From Paraphaeosphaeria minitans (lineage: Eukaryota > Ascomycota > Dothideomycetes > Pleosporales > Didymosphaeriaceae): 64,000 nt of DNA. This document shows positions 42,226 through 55,188 of the stretch, piece by piece (the first letter of the stretch is position 1; every line of letters starts with the position of its first letter). The DNA lies in contig WJXW01000007.1 of the NCBI GenBank assembly GCA_015832175.1, forward strand, positions 372,001 through 436,000, read 5' to 3'. A program made the translations under genes and the position numbers. Below the pieces are notes generated by a model. The model saw only the letters and a program-made list of their open reading frames with translations. It did not search any database and was not told the DNA's origin.

Positions 42226-44093
42226 CCATCGGAGACCCGTACTAGTGGCCCCCTTGTAAATAGTTAATATGTTGGCTTAACGTCTTCACATGCATGACAC
42301 CTAAGTGCCTATATTTTCATCTCCCGCGGGAACATTCGTGTAGATGCAGTGCCGCTTATACCGATTTTTCTCCAATGTTGCTTCGCATCATCATCAATTT
42401 GGGGTTTCAAAGCTCAGGTGATGCTAAGATCAAGATGCATTCGGGCGACAAAGACTAGATAGCAACCTAACTTTACACCTGCCTATATTGCGGAGAAAAT
42501 CTTGGCGAGGCAGTTTATGAGCTCGTGAACCTCTTATCCTTCCCGCAGATTCCGAGTAGCCCTTTAAAGGTTGCACTGGTCCTGCTGCAGTCTCACGTAG
42601 GTTGTGCTAAACAATAGCTTGGATGTTGACTGCAATATTGGCTGCAACAATGGTATGCCAGGTCCTTGGTAGAGGACTTGAAGTATTTGTCTCCTGGATA
42701 GAGAAAATATAATCACGCGAGTTATTTGGCTAGGTACTATTCCCCTTGGGTAGCGGCTGAGGACGAGTTGTGTACACGCGTCTTGACTGGGAACGAAATG
42801 TGCTAACCCTGAGTTTCACACCCGGGGAGGAAATGCGTACGACTGAGAGTCTCCGAGTACTAGAAATGATCTTGCAGGAACAAAATGATCTTACAGGAAA
42901 AAAAATCCCCCCAATGAGATTGCTCTTCCGCCCCTGCGGTTCTGAAAATGCGTACCTAGAGTGCCTGCAAGTATTCATACACGCCTCCTTCCGTGCCATC
43001 TAGGTAGCTGTACTCCAGTCAAAACAGTAGTCCATCATCTCGACCGTTCCATCCGCGGTAGATGAAGGTAGAGCCGTTCGCATGCTGCTGTTGTTAACAG
43101 CGATGGGATGGCAGTTACGGTAGCATTGCTTCACGCTGCTGTACCCATTTACTACTGTAGGGTCCGAACTTGTGTCTCCTCGCGCCGTCCCACGTACGCA
43201 GTCGTGAAGTCTCGGTATATAAGATGGACGATGAGAATGAACGAAACAACCACATACGCGCTCTTCCCGGATGTTTTTCGACGTATGCTAGTTGTGGCCA
43301 GCTGGGAAGACTTAGATGAAGATGGCTAGAGAGAGGAGTGTTGCCAAGAGTGGCGATCGGGAATTCGGCTGCAGAGTTGGAGTAGAGTAGGTATGGATTG
43401 TGAATGGGTGCTGCCGTTCCCGCGGAAGCGCGTTGGGGAAGGTCGCTGACAAGCCCTGAAGACTGACCGAATGCCGCCGCCACCGTACACTTCTGGGACA
43501 TGAGCATGTACCAGAGTGCGATGAGCCCTCCGAGCCGTCAGAAGAAAGGGCGGAAAAGTACCCCCGCAAGGGGCAGGTCGCGAGACGCGTGGAGATGAGG
43601 ATCTGAAGCAAAGCACCGACACGAGAGCTCAAAGCGGTTCGAGCAACGCATCATCTCACGCATGTGCAGACTTGCAAGAGCACACGGTAGATGCGACTAG
43701 AGTCACGGAGTGAAGCGCGATGCAACAGGTCAGACGGAACGAGGTATGTGCACTTAGCCCACGCTTATCTACCTAGCTACCATCGCCCCATTACCTATAA
43801 CACAACGCCTTATAACACACCGCCGTCGCTGCTTCGTGCTCGTGCAATAAACCGGGTAGTTGAGGAAAGTAATGATACAAGAAGAGAAACTCGTGGAAGG
43901 GGACAGACAGGATAAGAGGACGACGCGTGTGGGTAGGATAGGATAGGATAGGATAGGTAAGGGTGATGATGAGGGATGGCGACGCCGGAGTGACGCGCAT
44001 GCAAATGCAGATGCTAGGCTAGTAGTGCAGAATAGACGACCAAAAGAAACCTGTACGCTTCGATGCTTGGTGGAATGCGTTACGAAAGATGAT
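42226..44093. other. 1.9-kb non-coding spacer
   Basis: This lies between the 3' ends of two convergent genes and no gene can be supported. Its only notable contents are a TATATAA word at about 43215 with no following gene and a (GGATA)n run at about 43935-43958. Confidence 0.55.
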
Positions 44094-45959
44094 CTAATAG
44101 GAGAACGCTTCTTCGATGTAGTCGACGCAACCCTCCGTGGTAAAAGGCCTCACCGACGCCCTGACAGTGTCGGCCAACCCGCCACTCCCGCAGCACGTAA
44201 CCGCCATGGCGCCCTCGCGATGCGTCATCTCTTCCGCGATCAGGGTCTTCCAGTTCGGCCGCCCGGCGAACAGTTTCACGCTCTCGGAGCTGCCGGACTC
44301 GATGCGGCCTTTGGGTTTCGTGATGAACAGCTTGATGCGCAGGTGCTTCTTGCGGCTGGGCATGCGTAGGATCTCGTCCATCCACGGGCGAATCCACTCC
44401 AGGCTCTCGGAGTCGGGTATCGACCACACGAGCAGGATGCGGCGCGTGGCTGTGGTGCCAGCATGTACGCCAGCGAGGAGGTGCTTGATGTACATGACCT
44501 GGTGGGTGATGCCGACACCGCCAGCAATAAGAAGGCACGTGCCGTACGAGTCAAGGCTGTGGTGTCCGCCGTAAGGGCCCTCGATGAAACCCCAGGCGTC
44601 GAAAGATTTGTTGGGCTGCTGGCATGCTTTTTCGTAGATTGTGCGGGTGAAGCCGGTACGCGCGCGGCAGATCAGGCTGATCTGCTTTGTACATTGGATG
44701 GCGTGAGGTGAGGTGGGTGAGATACCACCCTCTAGCTGCGAGAGGGAGCGTTCCTTGTGCCTTTTGGATGAGGATGGCGGGTACGCCCAAGCAACGGAGA
44801 AGGGATGCGAATGAAGACCCATGATTCGGGGAATGTACAGGTGCACATTGCAGCCAGGCTTGGGAGTCCACTCGCGTGCAAGCTTGATGGTGACTCGGCA
44901 AGCTTCTCCAGGCATAGCCTCAACGGTCACTCGGCAGCCTTTCCGTCCGAAGTTGTAGTAGATTGCCCACGTGAGACGAGCTACCCACTCGAAGATGTAA
45001 AAAGCGAAGACGATGTACATCCAAGGAACTTGGGGTAGACCGTGCCTGACAAGATGCTCGTACAGACCAACAAAGGATATCAGGACCATGGTGCGATGAA
45101 TGCCCAAGAACGTCTCGTAGAAGGCATGTCGGAAAGGCGACCAGGCTTGGATGCCGAGGAATACGAAAGCACAGAAGGCGACCATGCCGTAGGTGTAGGA
45201 TCGCTCGTCACGTAGACCGGCGGCGACGGCGGCAGCACCGTCGCCTTCCAGGGTATTGCTCAGCCAGCATGAAGTGTGCACGGTGGCCTCAAAGATGGTG
45301 ATGCGGGCAGCCCAGCGATGGAACAGGTTGAAGTCATCGTACGAAACCTGAAGAATGGAGATGAGGGGGTTGTTGCGGAGGGCGAAGAGGACCGTTGGGA
45401 TGAGGTTCAGTGCCGCCAGGGTTCCGGAACGACCTCGAAGAGCAGCCGTGACAGACGCACGCTCCTTGTTCCAGTCCAGGCACAAGCACCAAGCGACGTT
45501 CAGGGCGGCATAGATGACAATCATGGCAAAGTGCCAGCGGCCGGGCAGGGTGCCGTTGTCGATGGCCGCGGAGATTTGAAAGGTGGCGTTGTGCTTCTTC
45601 TTGTGCAGAGGTGCCATGAGGACATGTCGATTTAGCCATGGCCACCATCGCGACCTGTTGTGTTTCCAGTACTCTTGTCTTTCTGGGTTGCTCATGACAG
45701 CCAAATGCCGCGCGTGCTTGAAGAACATGTTTGAAAATCGCAGCACTAGCAAGACAATGACACAGACACCCAGAATGACAACAAAGGTGTGGACCCAGAG
45801 GAAGTTACCCTCTTGCTCCACACCACTGAGGCCCCATGAGTACTTTAGCGCATCGTAGCCTTGCGCATCCCAGCCGTCGAGGAAGTGGCGGCGGGTGAGT
45901 TTGGTGTCGGGATTCGGGAGCTCTACCCTCCGGGTTTGAGGGAAGAGGTGGGGGGACAT
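44094..45959 (-). CDS. Ferric reductase-type transmembrane metalloreductase
   Basis: A single exon encodes 621 residues from the ATG at 45959; the frame stays open 66 codons further up, but the family-like part (RVELPNPDTKLTRRHF) begins here. It moves electrons from cytosolic NADPH through FAD and two hemes across the membrane to reduce extracellular Fe3+ or Cu2+. Two His pairs spaced 14 residues apart (H-x13-H, in the FHRWAARIT and GIHRTMVL helices) are the bis-heme ligands. HPFSVAW (His385) is the FAD site, and GGVGITH with the C-terminal CCGSGGLAD block are NADPH sites. About seven membrane segments are visible. I see no siderophore or iron-uptake gene next to it. Confidence 0.92.
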   Translation of the reverse strand: MSPHLFPQTRRVELPNPDTKLTRRHFLDGWDAQGYDALKYSWGLSGVEQEGNFLWVHTFVVILGVCVIVLLVLRFSNMFFKHARHLAVMSNPERQEYWKHNRSRWWPWLNRHVLMAPLHKKKHNATFQISAAIDNGTLPGRWHFAMIVIYAALNVAWCLCLDWNKERASVTAALRGRSGTLAALNLIPTVLFALRNNPLISILQVSYDDFNLFHRWAARITIFEATVHTSCWLSNTLEGDGAAAVAAGLRDERSYTYGMVAFCAFVFLGIQAWSPFRHAFYETFLGIHRTMVLISFVGLYEHLVRHGLPQVPWMYIVFAFYIFEWVARLTWAIYYNFGRKGCRVTVEAMPGEACRVTIKLAREWTPKPGCNVHLYIPRIMGLHSHPFSVAWAYPPSSSKRHKERSLSQLEGGISPTSPHAIQCTKQISLICRARTGFTRTIYEKACQQPNKSFDAWGFIEGPYGGHHSLDSYGTCLLIAGGVGITHQVMYIKHLLAGVHAGTTATRRILLVWSIPDSESLEWIRPWMDEILRMPSRKKHLRIKLFITKPKGRIESGSSESVKLFAGRPNWKTLIAEEMTHREGAMAVTCCGSGGLADTVRASVRPFTTEGCVDYIEEAFSY

Positions 45960-48900
45960 GTGTAGATTTTTGGGTGTTTCGGACAGTAAAGCGCCAGGGA
46001 GTGGGCTCGTGGTTGACCTCGCTGGCGAATCTCGGCAGCGCAGGTATGTCTTCAAGCCAGGTCGCCCGCTCCTTGGTCGAAAGTGCAGTCGACGTTGGTC
46101 TAAATGTCGACGTTGGTCTAAATGCGCGATGCGATGAAGGATGTTTCTGTGAAGCACGGCCGGGTGCTATCTTGGAATGCAAAAAGTCTTGAAGGGGATA
46201 TCCCACGCGTGCGCCGAGGAGTCGACGATATTTATTGAAGCAACGAGGAATGTACACAATGCGGAGATGTCACCTACAAAGCATGACAATGGTGTTGACG
46301 GGGCGAATGTTTGAATAGCGTGGCGCGGGGTACCTAAACTTGGTATCACGGCGGACTCTTGCGAAGTGAAGGTGTATTGTGCACGGCACAATGTTGGTGA
46401 AGGAGTGAAGGGAATGTCGAGGGCGGGCAGATGGGGGTGGCGAGTTGCGAATGACTGTCGAGTCTATGAACGAATGAATGAATCAATGAATCAATGTCGG
46501 AGCGGTCCAGACGGCGGTGTGCTTTTCCAGGGGTGAAGATGCGAGTCGAGTAACGAAGTAGGTACGGTAGTGCTCCAACAGGGACAGGTTGTTTCGCCAG
46601 TAAAGAGAAAGGCAAAGCACGCGGCGGCAGGTTGTCGAAACGAGTGAACAACACTTGGGCCCTAAGAAACGAATGTGTGAAGAGAAAAGGCTCCGTGTAG
46701 CAGTGCGCACGCAGTCCAGGTGAGGGACAGGACGAGGGCGCATACTGTGTAAAGCTGGGGGTACCTAGCGGCGTGGGCGGGCAGCCAATGGCTCGTCGGG
46801 CTGGCCCGGTGGAACGAAACGCGTGAAACGGGACAGCCAACCGCACGCTGTGAGCTATGAGGCTCCTCCGCCACCGCGGCCCCCTGGCAGAACCCCCTGC
46901 CGATGCCGATGCCGTGGCAGTGGCAGTGGCAGTAGAGCAGTGCAGCCGATGCCGATGCCTGTAACTGTAGGTAACTGTAACTGTACCTGCGTTGGCTGCG
47001 GCCAGCTGTGTGGCCATCTCGACGCACTCCGGACGGGGTCTTGGAACGCACGGCAGTCACGCCCCCAGCCGAGCAGCTCTTTCCCTCTGCTGACCGCGCC
47101 TTCCTCGCTGCACTGCACTTGTGCCATGTGGTGGCGCTCGCGAGGAAGGCGCGAGGAAGGCGCGAGGAAGGCGCCCGCGGGGAAGGCGCCCGCGCTAGGT
47201 CCCTACACCAGCACCTCCTGCACCTCCTGCACCTCCTGCACCACCTCTCTCCACCTCTCTCCACCAGCTCGCGACAATTCGTCTTGCACCAACCCGCGAG
47301 AATCCGTCTTGTCTGAAACACGGTCGCAAATGACGTCCCCCAGCTGCACACCACAGTCCGGAGAGAGCCTGATTAGCGACACAAAGTCCCGACTCCGATC
47401 ATCACAGTGCCACGCTCACGCCGTGCCAAGCACAGGAAGGAACAACCTGCAATCTCCTCAGCCGCCGAGTGCGGCTGACTTGACAATATCCCGCCTATTA
47501 AATGTACCCGCCGCTACCATCAGCTTGAAAGGAGGCGCTTATCGCAGCTCACCGAGGAATAACACCAGGACCTGGCCCGAGAGCCTAGGACTGACCTGAG
47601 AGCCTAGGACTGACCTGAGAGCCTAGGACTGACCTGAGAGCCTAGGACTGACCTGAGAGCCTAGGTTTGACCCGAGAGCCTAGGACTGACCCGAGAGCCT
47701 CCGCAGGCTCACCCCCAGCGTGCAGCCGAGATACCTGCCAAATCTCCCATCCGAGTTTCTTGCATCTCAGCTTCGTGAGAGATCCCGCTTGTCCAATGTG
47801 AAGCTCAGCCCAGCCTTCATGCAGAGCATGCATCTGGCCATGCTCGCTTCCACCAGCCTGAGGCCACGGCTGTAGACGGGCGAATATCGCGCCATCATCG
47901 TCTTCGATACTCGGACCGTACGTCTGAAGGAATGGAGCTGGGATCAAGTGTCAATCCATTGTGAAAATCGTGGGCAAACCTACGGACACCAGTCACACTG
48001 GGCGATGGGCCCCAAGATCAAATACCATGCGCTTGCTCCACGTCCCCAGACTTCCAAGTACGACCCAAGACCAGCGGATCGGACCAAGGTGATATTCTCA
48101 GTCGATCATCACACTCTTCTACCTACGTCTCGTGCCTCGCTCCATCGTTGCCATCAGGCGCTCAATACCATAGCCTCGCATCCCTCCGTGCCTCTCACTA
48201 CCAGTCAAGACTCCAATGGAGGTCACCATCGTTTCAAACATCCGATTCGGTACCTCTGCTCACCCACCTTAACTTCACAATGCATCCAAGCGCTCGGCAT
48301 GACATTTAACACGTGCGAACCACAACACATAAATCTGCGACCCGTACCGAAAGTAAAGCCCACAACGCTCTCTCCCTCCTGTCAACCTCTTCAAGGTTAG
48401 CCCCAACACCTCGGATCCCACCGACCAGAAACTTTCAACAACTAATGCGTTTGAAACGCTCGCTCTTCTCGGCATGAACGCATGAACCCAAGCCATTCTG
48501 ACAGCCCCCACATCTTTGTTTATTCTGCCAAGTTGGAAAAGCTTGATTTCAAAAGGGAATGGGCTTCGCATTACGGTAATTACTCGGAACATCAGTGCCG
48601 TTGAGCCTCCAATGGGCCTGACCGACGAGCCTGTCGTGCTCTACATTCGATCAACATTAATAACACTGCTACCGTAGGTAGCCATTAGCGCAAGACAAAC
48701 ACGCCGGCGGCCATTAATAGAAGCTCCGATTGGCCTACTCTGCGATCGAGGTCCTCTTTTGCGGTCTAGCTGGCTCTTTCTTGTAGACAGATATCTACCG
48801 CAGCTCTCGACTCTTACAGCGGAATGCATGTGCTTGTGCCTGTCCCGTGGCGAGGGCACGCCGCACGGCTCTAGAACGGAAGCACACGCCGATGACTCTT

Positions 48901-49329
48901 ATCATTAATGAGCCCTGCTTATCCGATATGATCTCTCCCAGGGTCGTTGCACTTTCGGTGGAACTGCAAATGCTTCCAGAACGAATTGACACCACGCTTT
49001 CCGATGAGCACCTTGAGCACACCAGCACAACACGTGTGTGCACCCCGCCAAGGAAGCCTCGAAGCGCGTTTTGGCAAGTCCAATCCTACAGGTCTTGGCC
49101 TATACACGCTACGTCCGCATGCGTCGTTGCTGACGCTTGTGCCGCTGCTCGAATGTCCCCTACTGCACGGCATAACTCGAGGGAGAGGCCACATCTTCAG
49201 CGAGCACAGCCGACCATCGCTTTGGCACAGAGCAAACCAAAATCTTTTTTTTTTTGCAACGGTATTGAAATCCTCATGCCGTAAGGCATAGATACAACTG
49301 TATCATTCAACATTTCATATCAACATAAC
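45960..49329. other. 3.4-kb non-coding block with several tandem repeats
   Basis: This lies between the 5' end of the metalloreductase and the 3' end of CPS1. Long open frames on both strands at 46340-47600 are biased by repeats and overlap each other, so I do not call them. Repeats are GCCGATGCC/GTGGCA words at about 46895-46935, a GCGAGGAAG unit at about 47130-47170, a CACCTCCTG unit at about 47213-47250 and a perfect 19-bp array at 47579-47698. 47700-49329 has no feature that I can name. Confidence 0.55.
47579..47700. repeat. 19-bp tandem array with CCTAGG core
   Basis: Six full copies and part of a seventh of GAGAGCCTAGGACTGACCT lie head to tail. The first four are identical, and the fifth and sixth differ at one to three positions. 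Each holds the palindrome CCTAGG. The near identity of the copies means the array is young or kept uniform. Confidence 0.95.
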
Positions 49330-52300
49330 CTAGTTTAGCCTCCCTATCGAACCGGGTCCCGATCCTGCAAAATTCATCATCATGGCCGCGTCCTGCCGCC
49401 ACTCAGTCTCCGCCTCGCTGTCCGTGGAGTCGCGGCTCGCGTTCGCGACCCGCAGACCGCCCCTCTGCTGCTGTGGTTCATCGTATTCGTCGCCACCCAA
49501 CGGCCAGTTCGAGCCTGTGCCGTCGTCTACGCCGTGGGGTTGCGGTTGCTGGTATGGCTGCTGCTGTTGGTAGTTGAGATATGGTTTGTTGGCGTACTGG
49601 GGCTGGGGAGGTTGTTCGACCGGCCGGCCAGGGCGCAGCACGCTCGGAAGAGGCATGGTAAAGAGCCCCGATGCGCCGTACTGGCCTTGGGTTGCGTCGG
49701 CAGGGGCGTAGTGTGCTGGGCCGCCGCCGTCCTGCAGGCGCGGCAGGAACTCTGGCTGCTTCGGCTCGGTCGGCGTGTCGTCTGCGCGCATATCAGAAAG
49801 GCTGCCCGTGCCCAGCTCGGGGATGCTTTCCGGATACTGCTCCCCAGGCATCTCGGATACGCCCTGTGGGAGAGGGGCGCCCAGGCTCATCAGGCGTGGT
49901 TGCTGTTGCGAGGAGAGTTCCTGTACCATGCTGCCACCGCCCGTCTGCAGCTGCAGGTTGTTCATAGCAGCAGTCATGCCCAGCGTGCTGCTTGCGCGCA
50001 TGCTGCCCTTCATGCTGCCCGGCCCGCCACTGGTACTGTGGCGGAACGTGCTGGTGCTGGGACGGCCATGTGGCTCGGCGTTCTCGTAGATGTTGTCCAT
50101 GCCACCGTCTCGAATGCTGTATTGCGCAATGGTACGCATCTTGCGCGTGACCCATCCTGCGAGGATCTTGCCGCGTTGTTTCTCGCCGAGACGCGAGCGG
50201 TGGAAGTCGCCTTTGATGACAAAGGCAACGATGTCGATGACGAGTTGGTGCTCGTTGAGGATGGCGTTGACAATGACAGGCACCATGGAGGCCAAGAAGT
50301 TGCGGCGGAAGATTTCGACAACGACCACAACGAGACCGCCGGCTTGGAATACGGCACTGAAAAGGCATCGTCAGCATCATCGAGCGATCATTTTGCTGGG
50401 GAAGCGAGCACTTACCAGCCTCCAGGCACAATATTCCGGTGGCACCGCTCCACAGACGACTCGATGTCCATCGAAAAGTGATTTAGTCCGTTGACCTCAA
50501 ACGTGTCCCCGATACTGCCCAGGACGAATAGGACTTGCATGTCGACCGGAGCGCCACCAGGTCCGATGGGGCGCGTGACATTATGTAAGAACCCCAAATC
50601 ACCCGTCCGGACATACCTCACGTTCGGATCTCCATCCACTGTCCTGCCGTTGAACCTCTCAGCATCAAGCTGTTCCTTTGACCCGTAGAAGCTGTGCGCG
50701 TTCGCGTCCGACTGCACCCAGATCTCGCCGTACTCGCCGACGAGAGACAACATGTTAGTTTCTGGATTCACGATGGAGATCTGCGTGCTGACAGGAACCA
50801 TACCCGAATCCTGGACAAAGAGAGCGTGGGGTTCTGTATCCGGGTCGACGGGCATGACAAGGCCCCGACGGAGCGCATTCAATTCGAGATGTAGGTCGAT
50901 GGGCTCAATGCACATGTATGAGCGCGATGCGATCATCGGATTGAGGACGTGCGAGTAGACTGTGTTGATGGCCGTTCTGTCAAGACTCGCCGAGGCAAAA
51001 TGCATGCGCACGCGCTGATAAACATCGACGCGAGGTCTAGTATCGGTCGCGATCATCAGATTTTTCAGCTCGTGCATGGTCATGGTTTTGCCAGCGCCGT
51101 GTGCCATGGCGTGGTCGAGCATTTGGCTTGTTGCATACGCATCCTTGATTTTGTACCGCGAAAGCGTCTGGAACAAGATGTTGGGGTTCTGTGCAAAGTC
51201 CACGGGTGAGACCAGGTATGTTGGGGCTGCCAGGAAAATACCCATGATGCAGGTATGGATGAAGCCGAGCCCTATCGTACTACGGACGCAGCCCAAACTA
51301 GGTCGCGTGCTAGTCATTTGACAGGTCTCCTTCTGGATCTTCCCTAACGCCATGATGGTGCTGTGCCCAAGCTGGACTGCTATCCGCCTCTGATCAGGGG
51401 TCCAGAATGTCCATATAAGTACCGGATATCCTGACTGAACCCAAGCTGGCTTGATCGTCAAGCCAAGATCGCGACATCCACTGGACTGCTTGGTAGGTTT
51501 TGTGGTGTTGTAAGTGTTTGGTAGGTTTACTTTGAGAATGACAGCAGACTGCTTCAGATGTTGCGATACCTGTTTGATCTTGAGTAGGTGATCTACATCT
51601 GTGTTGACGAGAATTGCCTTGACTTTGAAGTCGGATATAATGTGGAGGAGCGCTGGAGCATCTTCGTTCAATCGATTTTGATCGATTGGTGCCATCGGTA
51701 TTGCGATTGCGCCCAGGACAAAGCAGGCGTGAACGGCGAAGACGAATTCTTCCGAGTGCGTATACATGAGAAGTACGTGGTCGCCGGCTGTGATTTTGAC
51801 CTTGTTCTTCATATATATTGCGACGGCAGCCACTTTCTGGTCAAACTTCTTCCAGTTGACGCCCTTTCCTTCTTTTCCTCTACCGTCAATCGTGCAGTAG
51901 GCGAGCTCCTCAGGCTGTCGTGATACACGCCACTGCATCAGATCGTGGATGTTGGAGAACTGATTGAGCGGCGTAGATGTGCGATCGTCGATGACTACTT
52001 CACGGTGGTCGACACCAGAATATTGCTTGTCCTGCAGCAAAAGATAATTTTGTCGCGCCATTGAGGCTTGTGGTGACCAGATTCCGCCGGCAGGATCATC
52101 TCCGAGTGCAATGTTCTGAACAGCTCTCTCCACGCCGAACTTGACATGCACACAGGGTAACGAGCCGTTGTCGAATTCTCTACGGCAAAGCATATTGCCA
52201 ATCTCTCGCCGGCCATTTTTGATCACACGCGGCAGTGTGTTGGGCGCTGTGATCATGACGCAGTAGACGCGGAGGTGGTGCTCCTGATAGAGTACCTCCA

Positions 52301-55188
52301 TGCATCTTTCTGACAAGGAATCGAGAAAGGGGATGTCCAATTGTCGTGGCGGGCCTCCCGGGTTCGTAGGTGCGGTTGATGCGGCTTGCGTCTCGACCAC
52401 AATGATAGGAAGGTACTCCCCATTAACATGAGCATCGAATGCAGAACTGCATCAAGTCAGCGACACCCTAGAAGAAGACAAGCACAACTAACCAATCATA
52501 AATCTTGGGCACCGTCTTCATGATGCTCGTGACCAGATGCTGCACAAAGAAATAGCGATGCTCAGCTTCAAACACACCATGCTCAACCCATTCAACTCGC
52601 TGACGTATGCGATCTTCATACAGTCCCAACACAAAGATCTTGCCCTCTACAATGCAGCCCAGCAACCCTGTGCGGAGGAACTCCAACTCTAATAGCTGAG
52701 GAGTTGGGCTTCCCTCGACGAAGCGGTATGGCCTTGCGTGAAAGATGGTTTCAGTGTGCTTCTGCAACTGCCAGAAGCCTCCAGATAATGATGGCGAATC
52801 TATCCAAATTTCACCAACAGTATATGGCGAACATAGGAGGCTGGTTTCAGGATCGACAACAGCGAGTGTGGCATCGGGTATGGGATACCCAAAAGCGCCC
52901 ACTTTCATCGTGCCAGGTTCGTTCGCTCGTTTTCGGGCTTCTTCGCCCATTGCTACGACGACTATCTCGTTCAGCTTCAGTGCCTCCTTGTCTAGCAGGA
53001 TCTCTGTCAGCTCTGTGCGACTCTTTTTCTGATTCGTCTTTTTGGTGATGCCGCCGCCAATCAGACTCGAGTATGCATTGACTGGTGTGTCCTCAACCTT
53101 TTTTTCTTCTTCTTCATTTTGTTCTTCCTCTTCCATGCTCAAGGGGCAGCCCATGCGTTCTTCGCCGCCTAGCCAGTCTCTTACTGACACTATCATGCCA
53201 CCATGCTCCGGCAAGCACAGCATAGGGGCGATCAGCTCGTTTGCTCTGGGGTTCCTCATCGGCCGCAGCCAACGGTCTCCTAGGATCTCATGGAACTCTG
53301 TGTCAACGGTCAGTGTATCTATCAGACACAGCTTTACTGAAGAAAAATTGGGGTCCAAGTTCTTCTTGAAATTGCGTGTTGCCATGGGGTCCGTCTGGTA
53401 GTTGTATGCAGCACGCTTCAATCCAGGATAGTCCGCTACCATGACGGTAGTCTTGTATTTTGTGATGAGATGCGCATACAACCCTGGTGTCTCGACTGTT
53501 TGCGCTTCCATCCAAACTGTAGTGTGTCCGCCGTAGATGGCGTACAACACACCAAGAATCATGCCAGCGCTTTCGCGTGGGTCCAGATAACTCAGAATGA
53601 CCTCGGTAGGTGACGACCTTGGAGGGCTTGCGATGAAGTTCCCATTCTTATCTCGTAAGCTAGTGTTGAAGGTGTCTGAGCTGCCAGTGCCGTTGGGGAT
53701 TGTAGTGATGACGGCGCTGATGCATGCCATCTGGTGCATGATGGTGCGGTGGCTGAGTACGACTCCGCGCAAGTCGCCAGTCGGTGCACGCGAAAATTCA
53801 ATGTACGCCACCTCGGGAACCTGCAGTGGAGGTGTGTCATCTTTATTTTTGGGATGATAGCTTCCAAATTCGTTCGTTTTCCACCATTCGACTCCGCTTG
53901 GCCATTTCAGGCGATTCTGGCTGATATCCCTGTGGAAGGCCTTCAAGTTGTTATCGGTGGTGAGAGCAAGATGCGCCTGGGTTGTGGTTAACAGAAGGTT
54001 TAGTTTCTGGTAGTCGTCCACGCTATTGATGGGAACTGCGACAACGCCTGCAATGAAGCATCCCAGCAAGGCTACAGCGAATTCGATGATCTCTGTATCG
54101 CGGTACACCAGCGCCACGCGGTCTCCACGGTAGAGGTTGCTCTTGTCTCGTATGACCTTTGCGACCTTCTCGGCTCGGCTCGCCACCTTTTCCCAAGTTA
54201 TGGATGCCGTCTCTTTGCCCTTGGAGTCCAGCACCCAAAAAGCGGGCTGGCGTGGCTGCACGCGCCCTCGGTGTCGCAAGACTGCTCCGATGTTGTCGAA
54301 CTTGGACATGAGCATATTTGGATTGTGCGGGTCGTAGACATCAAAAGGAAGATCGCGCGGCTCGAGCGGAAGCATGCTCTCGATGATGCCTCCTGGAAGG
54401 TCGCCCTGGGTCATCATGGGTGGCGGGATAGCAGCGGTGGGGGAGAAAGCATCGCCCGTCGAGTAGCGGTTCGGGCCACCGTACGAATCGCGGTTATCGT
54501 CCATTTGCTGACCTGTGAAGTCGGAAAAGTAGCCCTGGTGTGCATCCAGCATCGTGCTCTGTCGACTGATTTCCGCGCCGGGCGAGCCATAGCCGCCATC
54601 GAATCCACCCTGGGTATCCGGGTTGAAGGCAAAATTGGACCCGACCATGGTACCATCGCGGGAGTACGGGTAGGTCTCTGGGGTCCCGGGGCGTGGGATT
54701 AAGATCTCGCTGCCGTAGGAGGACCGTCTCTCCAAGGAATTGGTGCGCAGACCCAGCTGTTTCTGCTGGAAGCGCCCGACCTGGCTCGGCGGGTATGCCA
54801 TATACTGGGGACTCCCACCGTTGCCATTGTTGCGGGGTGGGGCACTGTAAGGCGTCTCGTCCTGGGGCAATTGAAGCGTGGGCGGCTGCGGAGGGCCTGA
54901 GAGTGCGGCGAGCGATGCGGAGCGCGAGCCAGAATCCTCGGACGACGGGTTGGCGAGGCGGAGCTGGCCTTGCAGCTGCTCCTGCTGATCAGCTGCTATG
55001 TACTGCGACAGGAGGAGGGTCTTTCGCTTTTCGTATCTGTCGAAGCGTTAGTCCCGTCGCGGGGCGACACGAGGGGCATTGGCAGCAACAGCGGGGCGCA
55101 CCGACCCTTTTTGCGTGATGTCGCCCTCGTCCAGCTCGTGGTCAAGCTCCCGCAGCTTCGCCTGCAGTTCGGCATTGCAGTCGGCCAT
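49330..55188 (-). CDS. CPS1: CPS1/DIP2-family protein: DMAP1-binding plus two AMP-binding-like modules
   Basis: Four exons on the minus strand, 55188-55106, 55036-52493, 52446-50416 and 50356-49330, give 1,894 residues. Exon 1 and the start of exon 2 form a DMAP1-binding domain (ELRELDHELDEGDITQKG, then YEKRKTLLL). A Ser/Gln-rich linker follows, then two adenylate-forming-enzyme folds (about 240-850 and 880-1560) and a C-terminal Gln/Pro-rich tail. This is the layout of Cochliobolus CPS1, yeast Cmr2 and animal DIP2. The family resembles fatty acyl-AMP ligases; DIP2 proteins have been tied to diacylglycerol homeostasis, and CPS1 to virulence in plant-pathogenic fungi. The Thr/Ser/Gly-rich ATP loop is degenerate in both modules, so classical adenylation is doubtful. 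It is not a non-ribosomal peptide synthetase, as no carrier domain is seen. Confidence 0.9.

Noticed and set aside
43108..43329. Small frame after a TATATAA word
   Set aside because: Too short, no family likeness, no splice partner, and different frames are open on both strands.
46823..47599. 258-codon plus-strand open frame
   Set aside because: It is Pro/Arg/Ser/Cys-rich because it runs through several short repeats, overlaps a 223-codon frame on the other strand, and has no recognisable domain.
49330..55188. Non-ribosomal peptide synthetase
   Set aside because: There are two AMP-binding-like modules but no carrier or condensation domain, and an N-terminal DMAP1-binding domain identifies the CPS1/DIP2 family.
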